Below are positions 1 through 8,127 of a stretch of DNA of 64,000 nucleotides, one piece after another. A program made the translations under genes and the position numbers. Origin of the DNA: Chryseobacterium joostei (GTDB lineage: Bacteria; Bacteroidota; Bacteroidia; Flavobacteriales; Weeksellaceae); contig NZ_CP033926.1 in the NCBI RefSeq assembly GCF_003815775.1, positions 3,410,001 to 3,474,000 of the forward strand, given 5' to 3'. The notes below the pieces were generated by a model. It was not told the DNA's origin and made no database searches. It was given only the letters and a program-made list of their open reading frames with translations. Numbering within the stretch: position 1 is the stretch's first letter; each line of letters starts with the position of its first letter.

Positions 1-149
1 GCAAAAGCGCGTACATAACCAACCCAATGAGAGGGATTGGACTTCTGTAATATGGTTGTAACAATGAAAATAAGGGCCATCAGAACAAATAGACCTGTGG
101 CAAAAGCCTTATATTTTCTAAGCTGTTTTCTTTTTGCTTCGTCATTCAT
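1..149 (-). CDS. DUF445 family membrane protein, N-terminal fragment
   Basis: Reading the minus strand from the ATG at 147-149 gives about 49 codons that run off the left edge. The peptide begins MNDEAKRKQLRKYKAFATG, followed by one hydrophobic segment (GLFVLMALIFIVTTIL) and then SNPSHWVGYVRAF. This charged start, single helix and following Trp-Val-Gly-Tyr-Val-Arg-Ala-Phe stretch are typical of DUF445 (YjiN-like) inner-membrane proteins, whose function is not established. The opposite strand is also open here, but only as a shadow. Only the N-terminus is visible, so the family call rests on about 50 residues. Confidence 0.75.
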   Translation of the reverse strand, partial: MNDEAKRKQLRKYKAFATGLFVLMALIFIVTTILQKSNPSHWVGYVRAF

Positions 150-269
150 ATTCTCAAATTTACTAAATTTGGTTATGAAACTGTTTAATCTTTATAAAAG
201 CTTTAAACACTTTAGGTAACCTAAATGTTTTTAAATCTTGCAGTTCAACTTTAAGAGTTAAAATTTACG

Positions 270-797
270 ATGAAATTCTTAGTTTCAATCATTATATTAA
301 TTTTTCTGCAGGGATGTACGCAGAAACAACAACCCATTAAAACCACTTCTATGGAAAATACAGAAGCAAAAAACAATCCATACTATTCAAGAACCGATAC
401 TACAAAGCTGAATATCTCCAATGACGAATGGAAGAAAATTCTGGCTCCCGATCTTTATGCTATTGCGAGAGAAGCCGCAACAGAAAGAGCATTTACAGGA
501 AAGTATAATGAATTCGATGAGGTAGGAGATTACTATTGTGCCGTTTGTGGAAACCATTTATTCCGTTCCACTTCAAAATTTGCTAGCAGCTGTGGTTGGC
601 CAAGTTTCTTTGAAGCGGATAAGGAAGGGGTGTATTACAAAAGAGATCAAACCTACGGAATGGAGAGGGTAGAAGTTCTTTGTAAAAGATGCGATTCTCA
701 TTTGGGACATGTTTTTGATGATGGTCCAAAGCCTACCGGATTAAGATATTGCATGAATTCCGTAAGTCTGGAATTTGTTTCGGACTCACAACAATAA
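270..797 (+). CDS. msrB: peptide-methionine (R)-S-oxide reductase, lipoprotein form (MsrB)
   Basis: This is a 175-residue MsrB that reduces methionine-R-sulfoxide in oxidised proteins. A lipoprotein signal with lipobox LQGC (Cys16) implies anchoring in the envelope, so it probably repairs periplasmic or surface proteins. The MsrB domain covers about residues 48-172. It has the structural zinc pairs C90/C93 (CAVC) and C138/C141 (CKRC), the CGWPSF motif around 108-113, and the catalytic Cys161 in RYCMNS. There is no fused MsrA domain. A DUF7079 gene follows 20 bases downstream on the same strand and may be cotranscribed. Family assignment is secure; the envelope location is inferred from the lipobox. 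Confidence 0.95.
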   Translation: MKFLVSIIILIFLQGCTQKQQPIKTTSMENTEAKNNPYYSRTDTTKLNISNDEWKKILAPDLYAIAREAATERAFTGKYNEFDEVGDYYCAVCGNHLFRSTSKFASSCGWPSFFEADKEGVYYKRDQTYGMERVEVLCKRCDSHLGHVFDDGPKPTGLRYCMNSVSLEFVSDSQQ

Positions 798-817
798 AAT
801 CATATTATCCATTTACT

Positions 818-1204
818 ATGGGAGAGGAGAGTCTGGAAAACAGAAAACAAGTCTGGGTCGCTCTGTCAGAACTCTATCTTGATACTGAGCTTCAGGAGTC
901 AGATTTCACGTATATGGCAAAAATTCTCTTTGAAAGCTCTTTTACTTTTGATGAAATAAAACGAATTGACCAATATGAAGTTTTTCCGGTCCTCTTTTCA
1001 AATCTATTAAGCCCGGCAGGAGAATGGGCAGGGTTTAATGAGCCGATATTGGTTAAAAATATTATGAAATGGATCGAAACAAGAAGTAAGCTGGATATTT
1101 TCGCTGTTAAATGTATTTATCTTTTCTATGGTAAGATAAATAGGAGTTATTGGAAAAGAATAGAAGAGATTTATAATCAGATAGATGGAGAAAGTCACCG
1201 TTAA
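818..1204 (+). CDS. DUF7079 family protein of unknown function
   Basis: A 128-residue soluble protein starting MGEESLENRKQVW. The frame is open further upstream to an ATG at 749, but that start lies inside msrB, so the ATG at 818, 20 bases after the msrB stop, is preferred. The order of conserved features (N-terminal Arg/Trp helix, LYLDTELQ, DEVFPVL-like YEVFPVLFSNL, then AGEWAGF) resembles the small DUF7079 family, recognised from memory. No signal peptide, membrane segment or catalytic motif is visible. No function is proposed. It is probably cotranscribed with msrB. Confidence 0.7.
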   Translation: MGEESLENRKQVWVALSELYLDTELQESDFTYMAKILFESSFTFDEIKRIDQYEVFPVLFSNLLSPAGEWAGFNEPILVKNIMKWIETRSKLDIFAVKCIYLFYGKINRSYWKRIEEIYNQIDGESHR

Positions 1205-1263
1205 AGTTTCTTAAATTGAGTTAAACTTTGTGGAGTTATAACTGGCTGGTAATTATGTTTTTA

Positions 1264-1271
1264 TAATTTTG
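1264..1271 (+). promoter_or_regulatory. candidate -7 element TAATTTTG upstream of the L,D-transpeptidase gene
   Basis: TAATTTTG fits the Bacteroidota -7 consensus TAnnTTTG and lies about 30 bases before the ATG at 1303. No good TTG -33 element was found at the expected distance, so this is a weak call. Confidence 0.3.
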
Positions 1272-1302
1272 CTCCACTAATTTGGAATTAATATATTATT
1301 GA

Positions 1303-2058
1303 ATGAATGGATTTTATGGCGTATTAGGCCTTATTTACATGGTGACGACATCATTCTATCTTTCTCCAAGAACGGCGGTAAAGAATGAAAATGTAATCAC
1401 GACAAAAACTGAAAGAGTAACTGACACGAAATCTGAGAAGAATGCAGCTGTTGTATCTTCGTCAGAAGCATTATACAATTCAATTATATTTGAACCTGAA
1501 CACGAACTGAACTACGAAGTATTCTCTAAGGCATTAACAGGATTTGAAAATCTAAAGAAAGCCGGATTGCTTACCAAGGACTCGCATTTATTGACTATCT
1601 GCGATTTTTCTATGTCTTCCAATATGAAAAGACTTTGGGTAATAGACCTTGATGACAAAAAAGTAGTATTCAACTCATTGGTTGCCCACGGAAAAAATAC
1701 AGGCGAAGAATTTGCTACGAATTTTTCTAACACGGAAAGTTCGCGGCAGAGCAGCATGGGATTTTATATCACAGATGCAACCTATCAGGGTGATAACGGA
1801 TATTCACTGAAGTTACTGGGAATGGATAAAGGATTTAATGATGCAGCCTATAGAAGAGCAATTGTAATGCATGGTGCAGATTATGTAAGCGATGAATTTG
1901 CAGCTACACACAAAAGAATCGGAAGAAGCTGGGGATGTCCGGCAATACCAAGGGAGCTGACACAATCTATGATCAATACAATAAAAGGAAGAAATTTACT
2001 ATTTATTTATTATCCTGATCAGAATTATCTTTCCTCTTCGGAATGGTTAAAATCATAA
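1303..2058 (+). CDS. murein L,D-transpeptidase catalytic-domain protein
   Basis: A 251-residue exported protein. A short N-terminal hydrophobic stretch (residues 4-20) suggests a signal peptide or anchor. The C-terminal half carries the YkuD-type signature: MGFYIT near residue 152, the conserved His190 (MHGADY) and the catalytic Cys212 in SWGCPAIP. Such enzymes form or exchange 3-3 cross-links in peptidoglycan, or attach proteins to it, working in the periplasm. This Bacteroidota subgroup of small L,D-transpeptidase-like proteins is mostly uncharacterised, so the precise reaction is not certain. It is followed by a clear intrinsic terminator. Confidence 0.85.
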   Translation: MNGFYGVLGLIYMVTTSFYLSPRTAVKNENVITTKTERVTDTKSEKNAAVVSSSEALYNSIIFEPEHELNYEVFSKALTGFENLKKAGLLTKDSHLLTICDFSMSSNMKRLWVIDLDDKKVVFNSLVAHGKNTGEEFATNFSNTESSRQSSMGFYITDATYQGDNGYSLKLLGMDKGFNDAAYRRAIVMHGADYVSDEFAATHKRIGRSWGCPAIPRELTQSMINTIKGRNLLFIYYPDQNYLSSSEWLKS

Positions 2059-2063
2059 GTATG

Positions 2064-2092
2064 AAAAGCGGTCAGATTTGACTGCTTTTTTA
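2064..2092 (+). terminator. intrinsic terminator after the L,D-transpeptidase gene
   Basis: A 10-bp stem (2065-2074 with 2079-2088, one G-T pair) and a 4-base loop lead into a T-run, six bases past the stop codon. Confidence 0.8.
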
Positions 2093-2176
2093 TTTGTCAG
2101 ATAATTCATAAACTTTGTCATTACAAAGAAATTTCAAGTTACAAATCTTATAGTATCCACAGCATCGGTAAGGAAA

Positions 2177-2209
2177 AATAAAAAATCCCTGTGCGGAAAC
2201 ACGGGGATT
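2177..2209 (-). terminator. intrinsic terminator of fabF
   Basis: AATCCCTGTG (2184-2193) pairs with CACGGGGATT (2200-2209). On the minus strand the hairpin is followed by a T-rich run, 20 bases beyond the fabF stop. Confidence 0.8.
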
Positions 2210-2231
2210 ACAAATTATCTTTATTTCAGGA

Positions 2232-3473
2232 TTATCTGAACTTCTTGAATACTAAAGTGGCATTATGCCCTCCAAAGCCAAAGGCATTACTCAGTGCAAA
2301 ATTGATATCTTTCTCTTTTGCTTCCCCAAAAACAATATTAATATCTTTCGGAATGTTCTCATCAATATGATGTAGATTAATAGTAGGAGGAATAATACCA
2401 TTTTGAATAGCCTTAATGGAAAGAATAGCTTCAACAGCTCCGGCAGCGCCCAATAGGTGCCCGGTCATAGACTTTGTAGCACTAATATCAAGGTTTTTAC
2501 TTCCTTTAAAAGCATTGTTAATTGCTTTTAATTCAACCAGATCTCCCAGTGGTGTTGAAGTGGCATGTGGATTAATATAATCTATATCTTCCATGTTCAC
2601 ACCGGCTTCTTTTACAGCGATCTGCATTGCTTTAATGGCCCCAATACCGTCAGGATGAGGTGCTGTCATGTGATAGGCATCTGCCGTCATGGCTGCTCCC
2701 GCTAATTCAGCATAGATTTTTGCCCCTCTTGCTTTTGCGTGTTCATACTCTTCCAGAATTAAAGCTCCCGCTCCTTCACCCATTACAAATCCGTCTCTTT
2801 CTGCATCATAAGGACGGCTGGCTGTGGTAACATCATCATTTCTTGTAGACATTGCCTTCATAATAGAGAATCCTCCAATAGATGCAGGGGTAATAGCAGC
2901 TTCAGAGCCACCACTTACGATTACTTTAGCCTTTCCAAGACGGATGTAATTGAAGGCGTCCATTATTGCTGTATTTCCTGTTGCACAAGCCGAAACTGTT
3001 GTATAATTGATTCCCTGAAGCCCATATTTCATGGAAATCATTCCGGAAGCCATGTTGGCAATAAACTTAGGTACAAAAAACGGATTAAAGCGTGGTGTTC
3101 CATCTCCTTGTGCGAAATCCATTACCTCCTTTTCAAAAGTCCACATTCCGCCTTGTCCTGTTCCCCAGATCACACCTGTGTCAAATGGGTCCATATTTTC
3201 AAGCTCCAGACCGGAATCTTTTAATGCCTCCGCAGAAGCGTACATTGCATATTGTGTAAAAAGATCACTTCTTTTAATTTCATTGTGGGTAAGGTGTACC
3301 TTTGGGTCAAAACCTTTTACCTCACAGGCAAAGTGTACCTTAAACTTTTCTGAATCGAAATGAGTAATTAACCCTGCTCCGCTAGCTCCGTTAATACTGT
3401 TTTGCCAAAAATCTTCGACATTATTTCCCAGGGGAGTCACTGCTCCCAAGCCTGTAATGACAACTCTTTTCAT
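2232..3473 (-). CDS. fabF: beta-ketoacyl-ACP synthase II (FabF)
   Basis: A 413-residue KAS II enzyme that condenses malonyl-ACP with a growing acyl-ACP in fatty-acid elongation. The catalytic triad is complete: Cys163 in VSACATGN, His303 in NPHATSTPLGD and His339 in TGHLLGAAG. The GFGGHN glycine-rich loop is near the C-terminus. Length is normal for the family. The gene is not next to acpP, unlike the housekeeping fabF in many genomes, so this could be a second FabF paralog. It lies about 205 bases downstream of a thiolase gene on the same strand and ends at its own terminator. Confidence 0.9.
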   Translation of the reverse strand: MKRVVITGLGAVTPLGNNVEDFWQNSINGASGAGLITHFDSEKFKVHFACEVKGFDPKVHLTHNEIKRSDLFTQYAMYASAEALKDSGLELENMDPFDTGVIWGTGQGGMWTFEKEVMDFAQGDGTPRFNPFFVPKFIANMASGMISMKYGLQGINYTTVSACATGNTAIMDAFNYIRLGKAKVIVSGGSEAAITPASIGGFSIMKAMSTRNDDVTTASRPYDAERDGFVMGEGAGALILEEYEHAKARGAKIYAELAGAAMTADAYHMTAPHPDGIGAIKAMQIAVKEAGVNMEDIDYINPHATSTPLGDLVELKAINNAFKGSKNLDISATKSMTGHLLGAAGAVEAILSIKAIQNGIIPPTINLHHIDENIPKDINIVFGEAKEKDINFALSNAFGFGGHNATLVFKKFR

Positions 3474-3678
3474 ATTTAGTTATTAATTTTAAACAGATTA
3501 GATTTTCATGTGGTAAACCCGATTTACCCATGCTTCATTTTCACTTCTTTCTTTTATCATTTGGGTTTTCGTTTGCAATATTATCATTTTTCTTTCGCTA
3601 CAGACGAATAATTAGACATATTATTTATAGCATAACGAAATAATTTTAGATAAAAGAGAGTACTTTTATTATTGTAAA

Positions 3679-4947
3679 CTACTTTTCTATGATCATGGTT
3701 ACTCCTTGACCTCGAGCGGCACAGATCGAAATAAATCCTTTTCCATTGCCTTTTTCATTCAGAAGTTTCGCTAATGTTGCGATGATTCTACCACCCGTTG
3801 CTGCAAAAGGATGAGCTGCTGCAAGGCTGCCTCCTTTTACGTTCAGTTTATTTCTGTCAATTTTTCCAAGAGCTTTTTCCAATCCGAACTGCTTCGCAAG
3901 ATCATCATTTTCCCAGATTTTGATGGTGGCTAAGACCTGTGCGGCAAAGGCTTCATGAATTTCGTAGTAATCAAAGTCTCCCAGATTCATATTGGCTTTC
4001 TTCAACATTCTTTCAGCGGCGAAAACAGGTGCGAGTAATAGATTTTGCTGATTCTCCACATATTCTATTCCTGCCAGTTCTGAGAATGTAATATAAGCCA
4101 GAATAGGTAAGTTATTTGCTTTTGCCCAATCCTCACTTGCCAGCAAAACAGCAGAAGCCCCATCGGTAAATGGAGTGGAGTTTCCGGCGGTTAAAGTTCC
4201 GTTCTGTTTATCAAAGGCCGGTTTTAATTGAGATAGCTTTTCAAGGCTGGTGTCACGGCGTAGATTGTTGTCTTTCTCTAAACCAAATGCCGGCGTGATC
4301 ATATCATCAAAAAATCCCTCATCATATGCTTTTGCCATATTTTGGTGGCTTTTAAAGGCAAGTTCATCCTGATCTTCTCTTGAAATTTTATAATATTTAG
4401 CCGTAATCTCAGTATGTCCTCCCATTACCAAACCTGTCTTGGGTTCCTGTCCTTTGTAAGGAATAGGCATCCAGTCTTTCAGTCTGGGACTTAGCAAGTA
4501 CTTTAATTTTCCAAATGCAGATTTTTCCTTGTTGACATTCAAGAGGGCTTTTCTTAATCGGGGTGAAGATTCAAAAGGAATATTGCTCATCGCTTCTACG
4601 CCACAGGCGATTCCGCTTTCTATCTGTCCCAATGCAATTTTGTTTCCAATGTAAATGGCTGCCTCAATACCCGTATCGCAGGCTTGCTGAAGATCACAGG
4701 CTGGTGTGGCAGGATCTAGTGAGGTATTCATTACCGTTTCTCTGATGAGGTTACTCTCAGAAATATGTTTAATAACTGCTCCGCCTGCAACCTCTCCAAG
4801 TAATTTCCCTTTGAGCTGGTGACGGTCTATCAAGCCATTAATAGCTACGAGCAAGAGATCCTGATTCCCTTTTTCTGAATAGGCTGTATTCATTCTGGCA
4901 AATGGGATTCTATTGTATCCTACAATTGCCACTTTTTTTGTTTCCAT
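3679..4947 (-). CDS. acetyl-CoA C-acyltransferase (thiolase, FadI-like)
   Basis: A 422-residue thiolase. The acyl-accepting cysteine is Cys90 (DLQQACDTG), a general His lies in HEAFAAQ, and the second Cys is in ICAARGQG near the C-terminus. GGSLAAAHPFAATGGR matches the FadI-type HPFAATG motif rather than the common HPxGASG of biosynthetic thiolases, which favours degradation of 3-ketoacyl-CoA to acetyl-CoA in beta-oxidation. It starts 10 bases after the stop of a TetR regulator, so the two form an operon and the regulator likely controls it. The ICAARGQG loop departs from the usual CIGGGQG. Thiolase assignment is firm; chain-length preference is unknown. Confidence 0.9.
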   Translation of the reverse strand: METKKVAIVGYNRIPFARMNTAYSEKGNQDLLLVAINGLIDRHQLKGKLLGEVAGGAVIKHISESNLIRETVMNTSLDPATPACDLQQACDTGIEAAIYIGNKIALGQIESGIACGVEAMSNIPFESSPRLRKALLNVNKEKSAFGKLKYLLSPRLKDWMPIPYKGQEPKTGLVMGGHTEITAKYYKISREDQDELAFKSHQNMAKAYDEGFFDDMITPAFGLEKDNNLRRDTSLEKLSQLKPAFDKQNGTLTAGNSTPFTDGASAVLLASEDWAKANNLPILAYITFSELAGIEYVENQQNLLLAPVFAAERMLKKANMNLGDFDYYEIHEAFAAQVLATIKIWENDDLAKQFGLEKALGKIDRNKLNVKGGSLAAAHPFAATGGRIIATLAKLLNEKGNGKGFISICAARGQGVTMIIEK

Positions 4948-4957
4948 ATTTTGAAAT

Positions 4958-5563
4958 TTATGATGGAAGAATAGTTAATTCATGATCGATCATTCTTTTG
5001 ATCTTATCCAAAGCTTGATTCAGGTATTTTTCATCATCCATAGTCTTGGAGAGTAAAATGCCTCCCTCGATCAGCATAACAAATAGAGATGCATATTCTT
5101 CTGCATTCATCAATGTATTCAATTCACCATTTTTTTGTCCCTGAATGATCACTTTTGTAATTTTTTCTGTCCATAATGAGAAAGACATTTGGACATGCTT
5201 TTTCAGAGCCGGAAATGAATCATCTGCTTCTGTTGCCGCATTCATCAATGGGCATCCGCCATTTGAGAATACAGAGCGCCAGTTTTTCCTGTAAAAATCG
5301 ACAAAGGCATGAAGTTTTTCCTTTGAAGTTGAATATTGATCTCCAAGAGAATGACTCATTATTTTGCTTAAAAGGCCTGCATTGTACTTATACACCTCAA
5401 TAGCCACCTGATCCTTATTCTCAAAGTTTCCATAAATGCTACCCTTGGTAAGCCCTGTTGCCTGAGTAATATCTGACAATGATGTGGAAATATAGCCTTT
5501 TGTATTGAATAAAGTTGCGGTTTTCTCGATGATAAATTGCTTTGTCTTTTCTGCCTTTGACAT
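4958..5563 (-). CDS. TetR/AcrR family transcriptional repressor
   Basis: A 201-residue repressor. The N-terminal helix-turn-helix spans about residues 8-50 (TSLSDITQATGLTKGSIYGNF), followed by an all-helical ligand domain with a TetR_C-like GGCPLMNAATEA stretch. It is the first gene of an operon with the thiolase. An 11-bp perfect inverted repeat at its promoter (5595-5618) is the probable operator, so it most likely represses itself and the thiolase until an inducer, perhaps an acyl-CoA, binds. The ligand is an inference from the neighbour only. Confidence 0.9.
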   Translation of the reverse strand: MSKAEKTKQFIIEKTATLFNTKGYISTSLSDITQATGLTKGSIYGNFENKDQVAIEVYKYNAGLLSKIMSHSLGDQYSTSKEKLHAFVDFYRKNWRSVFSNGGCPLMNAATEADDSFPALKKHVQMSFSLWTEKITKVIIQGQKNGELNTLMNAEEYASLFVMLIEGGILLSKTMDDEKYLNQALDKIKRMIDHELTILPS

Positions 5564-5584
5564 TTTAAGTATCTAATTTTAATG

Positions 5585-5592
5585 CAAATATA
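5585..5592 (-). promoter_or_regulatory. -7 element of the tetR-thiolase promoter
   Basis: On the minus strand this reads TATATTTG, a fit to TAnnTTTG. It lies 2 bases from the edge of the inverted repeat at 5595-5618 and about 25 bases upstream of the tetR start. A second overlapping candidate, TATTTTTG, lies just upstream, inside the repeat. Confidence 0.5.
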
Positions 5593-5594
5593 CA

Positions 5595-5618
5595 AAAATA
5601 TACCACTTGGTATATTTT
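5595..5618. promoter_or_regulatory. probable TetR operator, 11-bp perfect inverted repeat
   Basis: AAAATATACCA (5595-5605) and TGGTATATTTT (5608-5618) are exact reverse complements separated by CT. The repeat occupies the -10 to -35 region of the tetR promoter, the usual place for autorepression. Confidence 0.7.
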
Positions 5619-5630
5619 GTTTTAAAAATT

Positions 5631-5660
5631 AAGTCTGAATCCTGATAAGCATTCAGACTT
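5631..5660 (-). terminator. intrinsic terminator of the osmC gene
   Basis: AAGTCTGAAT (5631-5640) pairs perfectly with ATTCAGACTT (5651-5660) over a 10-base loop. On the minus strand it is followed by AATTTTT. It separates osmC from the tetR promoter. Confidence 0.75.
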
Positions 5661-5683
5661 ACTATATTGTTTATATTGAATGT

Positions 5684-6100
5684 TTAGACTAAAGTAGCAT
5701 TCAATGTAATTTCAAAATTGAAAGCGGCACTTACAGGGCATCCTTCTTCTGCTATTTTAGCATACTTTTGAAATTCCTCCTCTGAAATTCCGGGAACCTT
5801 TGCCGTTAAAGTCAGCTCAGATTTTGTGATTTTCCCAATGTTTGGATCGAGAGTGATGACAGAAGTGGTTTTCAGTTCTTCCGGATTGTAGCCTGCCTGT
5901 GATAATTCTGTATCCAACTTCATGGTAAAGCATCCTGCATGGGCTGCAGCAAGCAATTCCTCCGGATTGGTTCCTACTCCATCTGCAAAACGGCTGTTGA
6001 AAGAATATTGAGTCTGATTTAAAGTTGTACTTTGGGTAGTAATATGTCCTTTACCTTCTTTAATAGTACCGTTCCAAACGGCTGTTGCGTTACGTCTCAT
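5684..6100 (-). CDS. OsmC/Ohr family peroxiredoxin
   Basis: A 138-residue cytoplasmic OsmC-type thiol peroxidase. The two redox cysteines are present: Cys57 in AAAHAGCF and Cys121 in EEGCPVS. The N-terminal RRNATAVW and [13 protein letters not shown] order matches OsmC rather than Ohr. Such proteins reduce organic hydroperoxides with dihydrolipoyl or glutathione-independent thiol donors. The gene has its own promoter (6141-6172) and terminator. An AraC regulator lies just upstream on the same strand; a regulatory link is possible but not shown. Confidence 0.9.
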   Translation of the reverse strand: MRRNATAVWNGTIKEGKGHITTQSTTLNQTQYSFNSRFADGVGTNPEELLAAAHAGCFTMKLDTELSQAGYNPEELKTTSVITLDPNIGKITKSELTLTAKVPGISEEEFQKYAKIAEEGCPVSAAFNFEITLNATLV

Positions 6101-6140
6101 AATGTTTGTTTTTGTTTAATATTGTTTGATTTTGATGTTA

Positions 6141-6172
6141 CAAAGATAGGTCGGTGGGTCAGTTGAATTCAA
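6141..6172 (-). promoter_or_regulatory. osmC promoter, TTG-N21-TATCTTTG
   Basis: The minus strand carries TTG (6170-6172), 21 bases, then TATCTTTG (6141-6148), matching the Bacteroidota -33/-7 pattern. It lies about 40 bases before the osmC start. Confidence 0.6.
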
Positions 6173-6185
6173 TAGATAAAAAGGC

Positions 6186-7052
6186 TTAAATATTGTACTT
6201 TTTTCCCGATGAGTAATTTTTCTTGAAATTTGTGGGTGTACTTCCTATTTTATGGGTAAAAAGGCGATTGAAATAGGCAGGATCTTCATATCCTAAATCG
6301 TAAGCAATTTCCTTAACGGGTTTATCTGTGTAAAAAAGTAACCTTTTTGCCTCTAATAAAATTCTGTTGATGATAAACTGATTGGGAGATTCCAGGTTTA
6401 AACTTTTAAACTTATGGGTTAAGGTTTTGGGTGCTATGTGAAGCAGTTCGGCATAATCTGAAACATTATGCTTTTCTCTGAAATGAATTTCCAGATGTCT
6501 GCTGAAGTCTCTGAAAATATCAAGCTCACTGCCTGGTATTTTTATCGTATCATTATCTAGATTCTGTTTTTTCCATTTTCTGGTAGCCTTAATGATGATC
6601 TGTTTCACATAGGTTCTGATCATTTCTTCTGCGGAAGAATCCCTCCACTCAAGTTCATCTTTGATGTTTTGGAATAATCCTTTAATCATTATTGTTTCAG
6701 ATTGATCAAGTTCAACGAAAGGAATCTCAAATACATTATGAAAAAGAAGACCATCACAGGCTACTTCCTTATCATGAATCTGAATGCAGTAAAAATCACG
6801 GTTATAGTGGAGAAGCATAGATTCTTCTTTTCCTTTTTCTATGTTTAGGTGCTGGGTGGTGAGAAAAAATAGGGACGGTTTTTTGGTCTTATACCGGTTA
6901 AAGTCTACTGTAAGTTCATACCCCGACGGAATGAAAAATACTTTGATGTCTGATCTGAACAGATTTCCGTTGAAGTTCCCCAAATTTTCTTCAGAAAATA
7001 TTTCCAGCCCAAGTCTTTTATAATGATCTTCAAAAATAAGTGGTTGCAACAT
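6186..7052 (-). CDS. AraC family transcriptional regulator
   Basis: A 288-residue regulator with an unrecognised N-terminal sensing domain (residues 1-175, cupin-like beta-rich composition) and a C-terminal double helix-turn-helix (about 185-283: YAELLHIAPKTLTHKF, then PVKEIAYDLGYEDPAYFNRLF, then PTNFKK). It reads toward osmC, 85 bases downstream. A 13-base palindrome sits just before its start (7060-7072). Target genes cannot be read from sequence. Confidence 0.9.
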   Translation of the reverse strand: MLQPLIFEDHYKRLGLEIFSEENLGNFNGNLFRSDIKVFFIPSGYELTVDFNRYKTKKPSLFFLTTQHLNIEKGKEESMLLHYNRDFYCIQIHDKEVACDGLLFHNVFEIPFVELDQSETIMIKGLFQNIKDELEWRDSSAEEMIRTYVKQIIIKATRKWKKQNLDNDTIKIPGSELDIFRDFSRHLEIHFREKHNVSDYAELLHIAPKTLTHKFKSLNLESPNQFIINRILLEAKRLLFYTDKPVKEIAYDLGYEDPAYFNRLFTHKIGSTPTNFKKNYSSGKKYNI

Positions 7053-7059
7053 ACTTTAA

Positions 7060-7072
7060 CTTTAGTCTAAAG
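7060..7072. promoter_or_regulatory. palindrome CTTTAG-T-CTAAAG before the AraC gene
   Basis: Two 6-base arms with one central base, 8 bases upstream of the AraC start. It overlaps a near-consensus -7 (TATCTTTA on the minus strand). It could be an operator, but so short a palindrome could be chance in AT-rich DNA. Confidence 0.3.
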
Positions 7073-7248
7073 ATACAAAAAAGCATGATTTCTAATAGAT
7101 TAAATTAAAGAAACCTAGGTTTTGTAAGTAGAATATCGAATCGGAATGAAAAAAAATGGAAATATGTTTTTAGATTGGTATTATTTTATCAATTTTACAA
7201 GAACTTGTACCGCGATTTATATATTAACCTTTTTTCAAAACGGCCTGC

Positions 7249-8127
7249 ATGAATGAATTAGAAAATATTCTGAGAGAAATAACTCCACTATCTCCTGAGG
7301 ACAGTTTTCTGGTGTTTGACAGGATTAAGGCTTCATTTGATTTTCCTTATCATTACCATCCGGAAATTGAAATTAACTTTGTGTACAAGGGAAAAGGGTA
7401 CCGCAGGATGATTGGAGATCACACGGGCGAAATCGGAAATATAGAATTGGTATTGGTAGGTCCTAATCTACCGCATTGCTGGGCCAATTACAAGTGCAAA
7501 AACAGAAAAACTCACGAGATTACCATTCAGTTCAATCAGGACTTTTTTAATCAGTCGATGATGCAGAAAAATATCCTGAAACCAATTAATAATCTGATGA
7601 AAGATTCAATCAGGGGAATTCTTTTTTCTACTGAAACTGCTGAAAAACTAAAAGATTCGTTTCTTAATCTCTCCAAGATGAACAGTTTTGAATCTTTCAT
7701 AGAAATTATGAAGATCCTTAATGAATTGGCAGTTGCAGAAGATAAAATACTACTGTCATCTTACAGTATAGAGCTTGAAACTTTTGGTGATAATGATAAA
7801 ATGAAGATTGTTCACGATTTTGTTCATAAGAATTTTGAAAATAAAATAACTTTGGATAATGTAGCATCTCTGATCAATATGAGTAATGTAACGTTCAACC
7901 GTTTTATTAAAAAGAGAACGGGAAAAACTTTTATCAATTATCTTAATGAAATACGAATCAGCTATGCGGCACGCTGGCTGATGGAAAAGAATCTTACTGT
8001 CTTTGAAATCGCTTTTGAGGCTGGTTTTAATAACATTGCCAATTTCAACAAGGTCTTCAAATCTATCAAAAAAACAACGCCTACAGAATTTAAAGAACAG
8101 TTTAAAGGCGTTAAAAAAATTGAATAA
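7249..8127 (+). CDS. AraC family regulator with N-terminal cupin, next to the N-glycan locus
   Basis: A 292-residue regulator. The N-terminal cupin is clear (FPYHYHPEIEINFVYKGKGYR, residues 24-47, and GPNLPHCW near 75), and the C-terminal AraC HTH covers about residues 190-288 (NVASLINMSNVTFNRFIKKR; TVFEIAFEAGFNNIANFNKVF; TPTEFKEQF). It lies 389 bases upstream of the susC gene in the same direction. Local AraC-type regulators often govern polysaccharide utilization loci, so it is the best candidate for sugar-dependent control of the N-glycan genes. That link is inferred from position only. Confidence 0.9.
   Translation: MNELENILREITPLSPEDSFLVFDRIKASFDFPYHYHPEIEINFVYKGKGYRRMIGDHTGEIGNIELVLVGPNLPHCWANYKCKNRKTHEITIQFNQDFFNQSMMQKNILKPINNLMKDSIRGILFSTETAEKLKDSFLNLSKMNSFESFIEIMKILNELAVAEDKILLSSYSIELETFGDNDKMKIVHDFVHKNFENKITLDNVASLINMSNVTFNRFIKKRTGKTFINYLNEIRISYAARWLMEKNLTVFEIAFEAGFNNIANFNKVFKSIKKTTPTEFKEQFKGVKKIE

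Noticed and set aside
37..219. Plus-strand open frame of 60 codons at the left edge
   Set aside because: It is antisense to the DUF445 gene, whose minus-strand translation is recognisable.
749..817. Upstream in-frame start for the DUF7079 gene
   Set aside because: It lies inside msrB and adds residues that do not fit the family; ATG 818 is better.
1202..1231. AAAGTTT...AAACTTT inverted repeat after the DUF7079 gene
   Set aside because: Long loop and no T-run, so it is not a convincing terminator.
3498..3560. Minus-strand 20-codon frame between the thiolase and fabF
   Set aside because: Short, without a supporting start context or recognisable sequence, and fabF needs a leader there; likely chance.
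5368..5595. Minus-strand 75-codon frame overlapping the tetR start
   Set aside because: It is a frame-shifted shadow of the TetR coding sequence with unusual composition.
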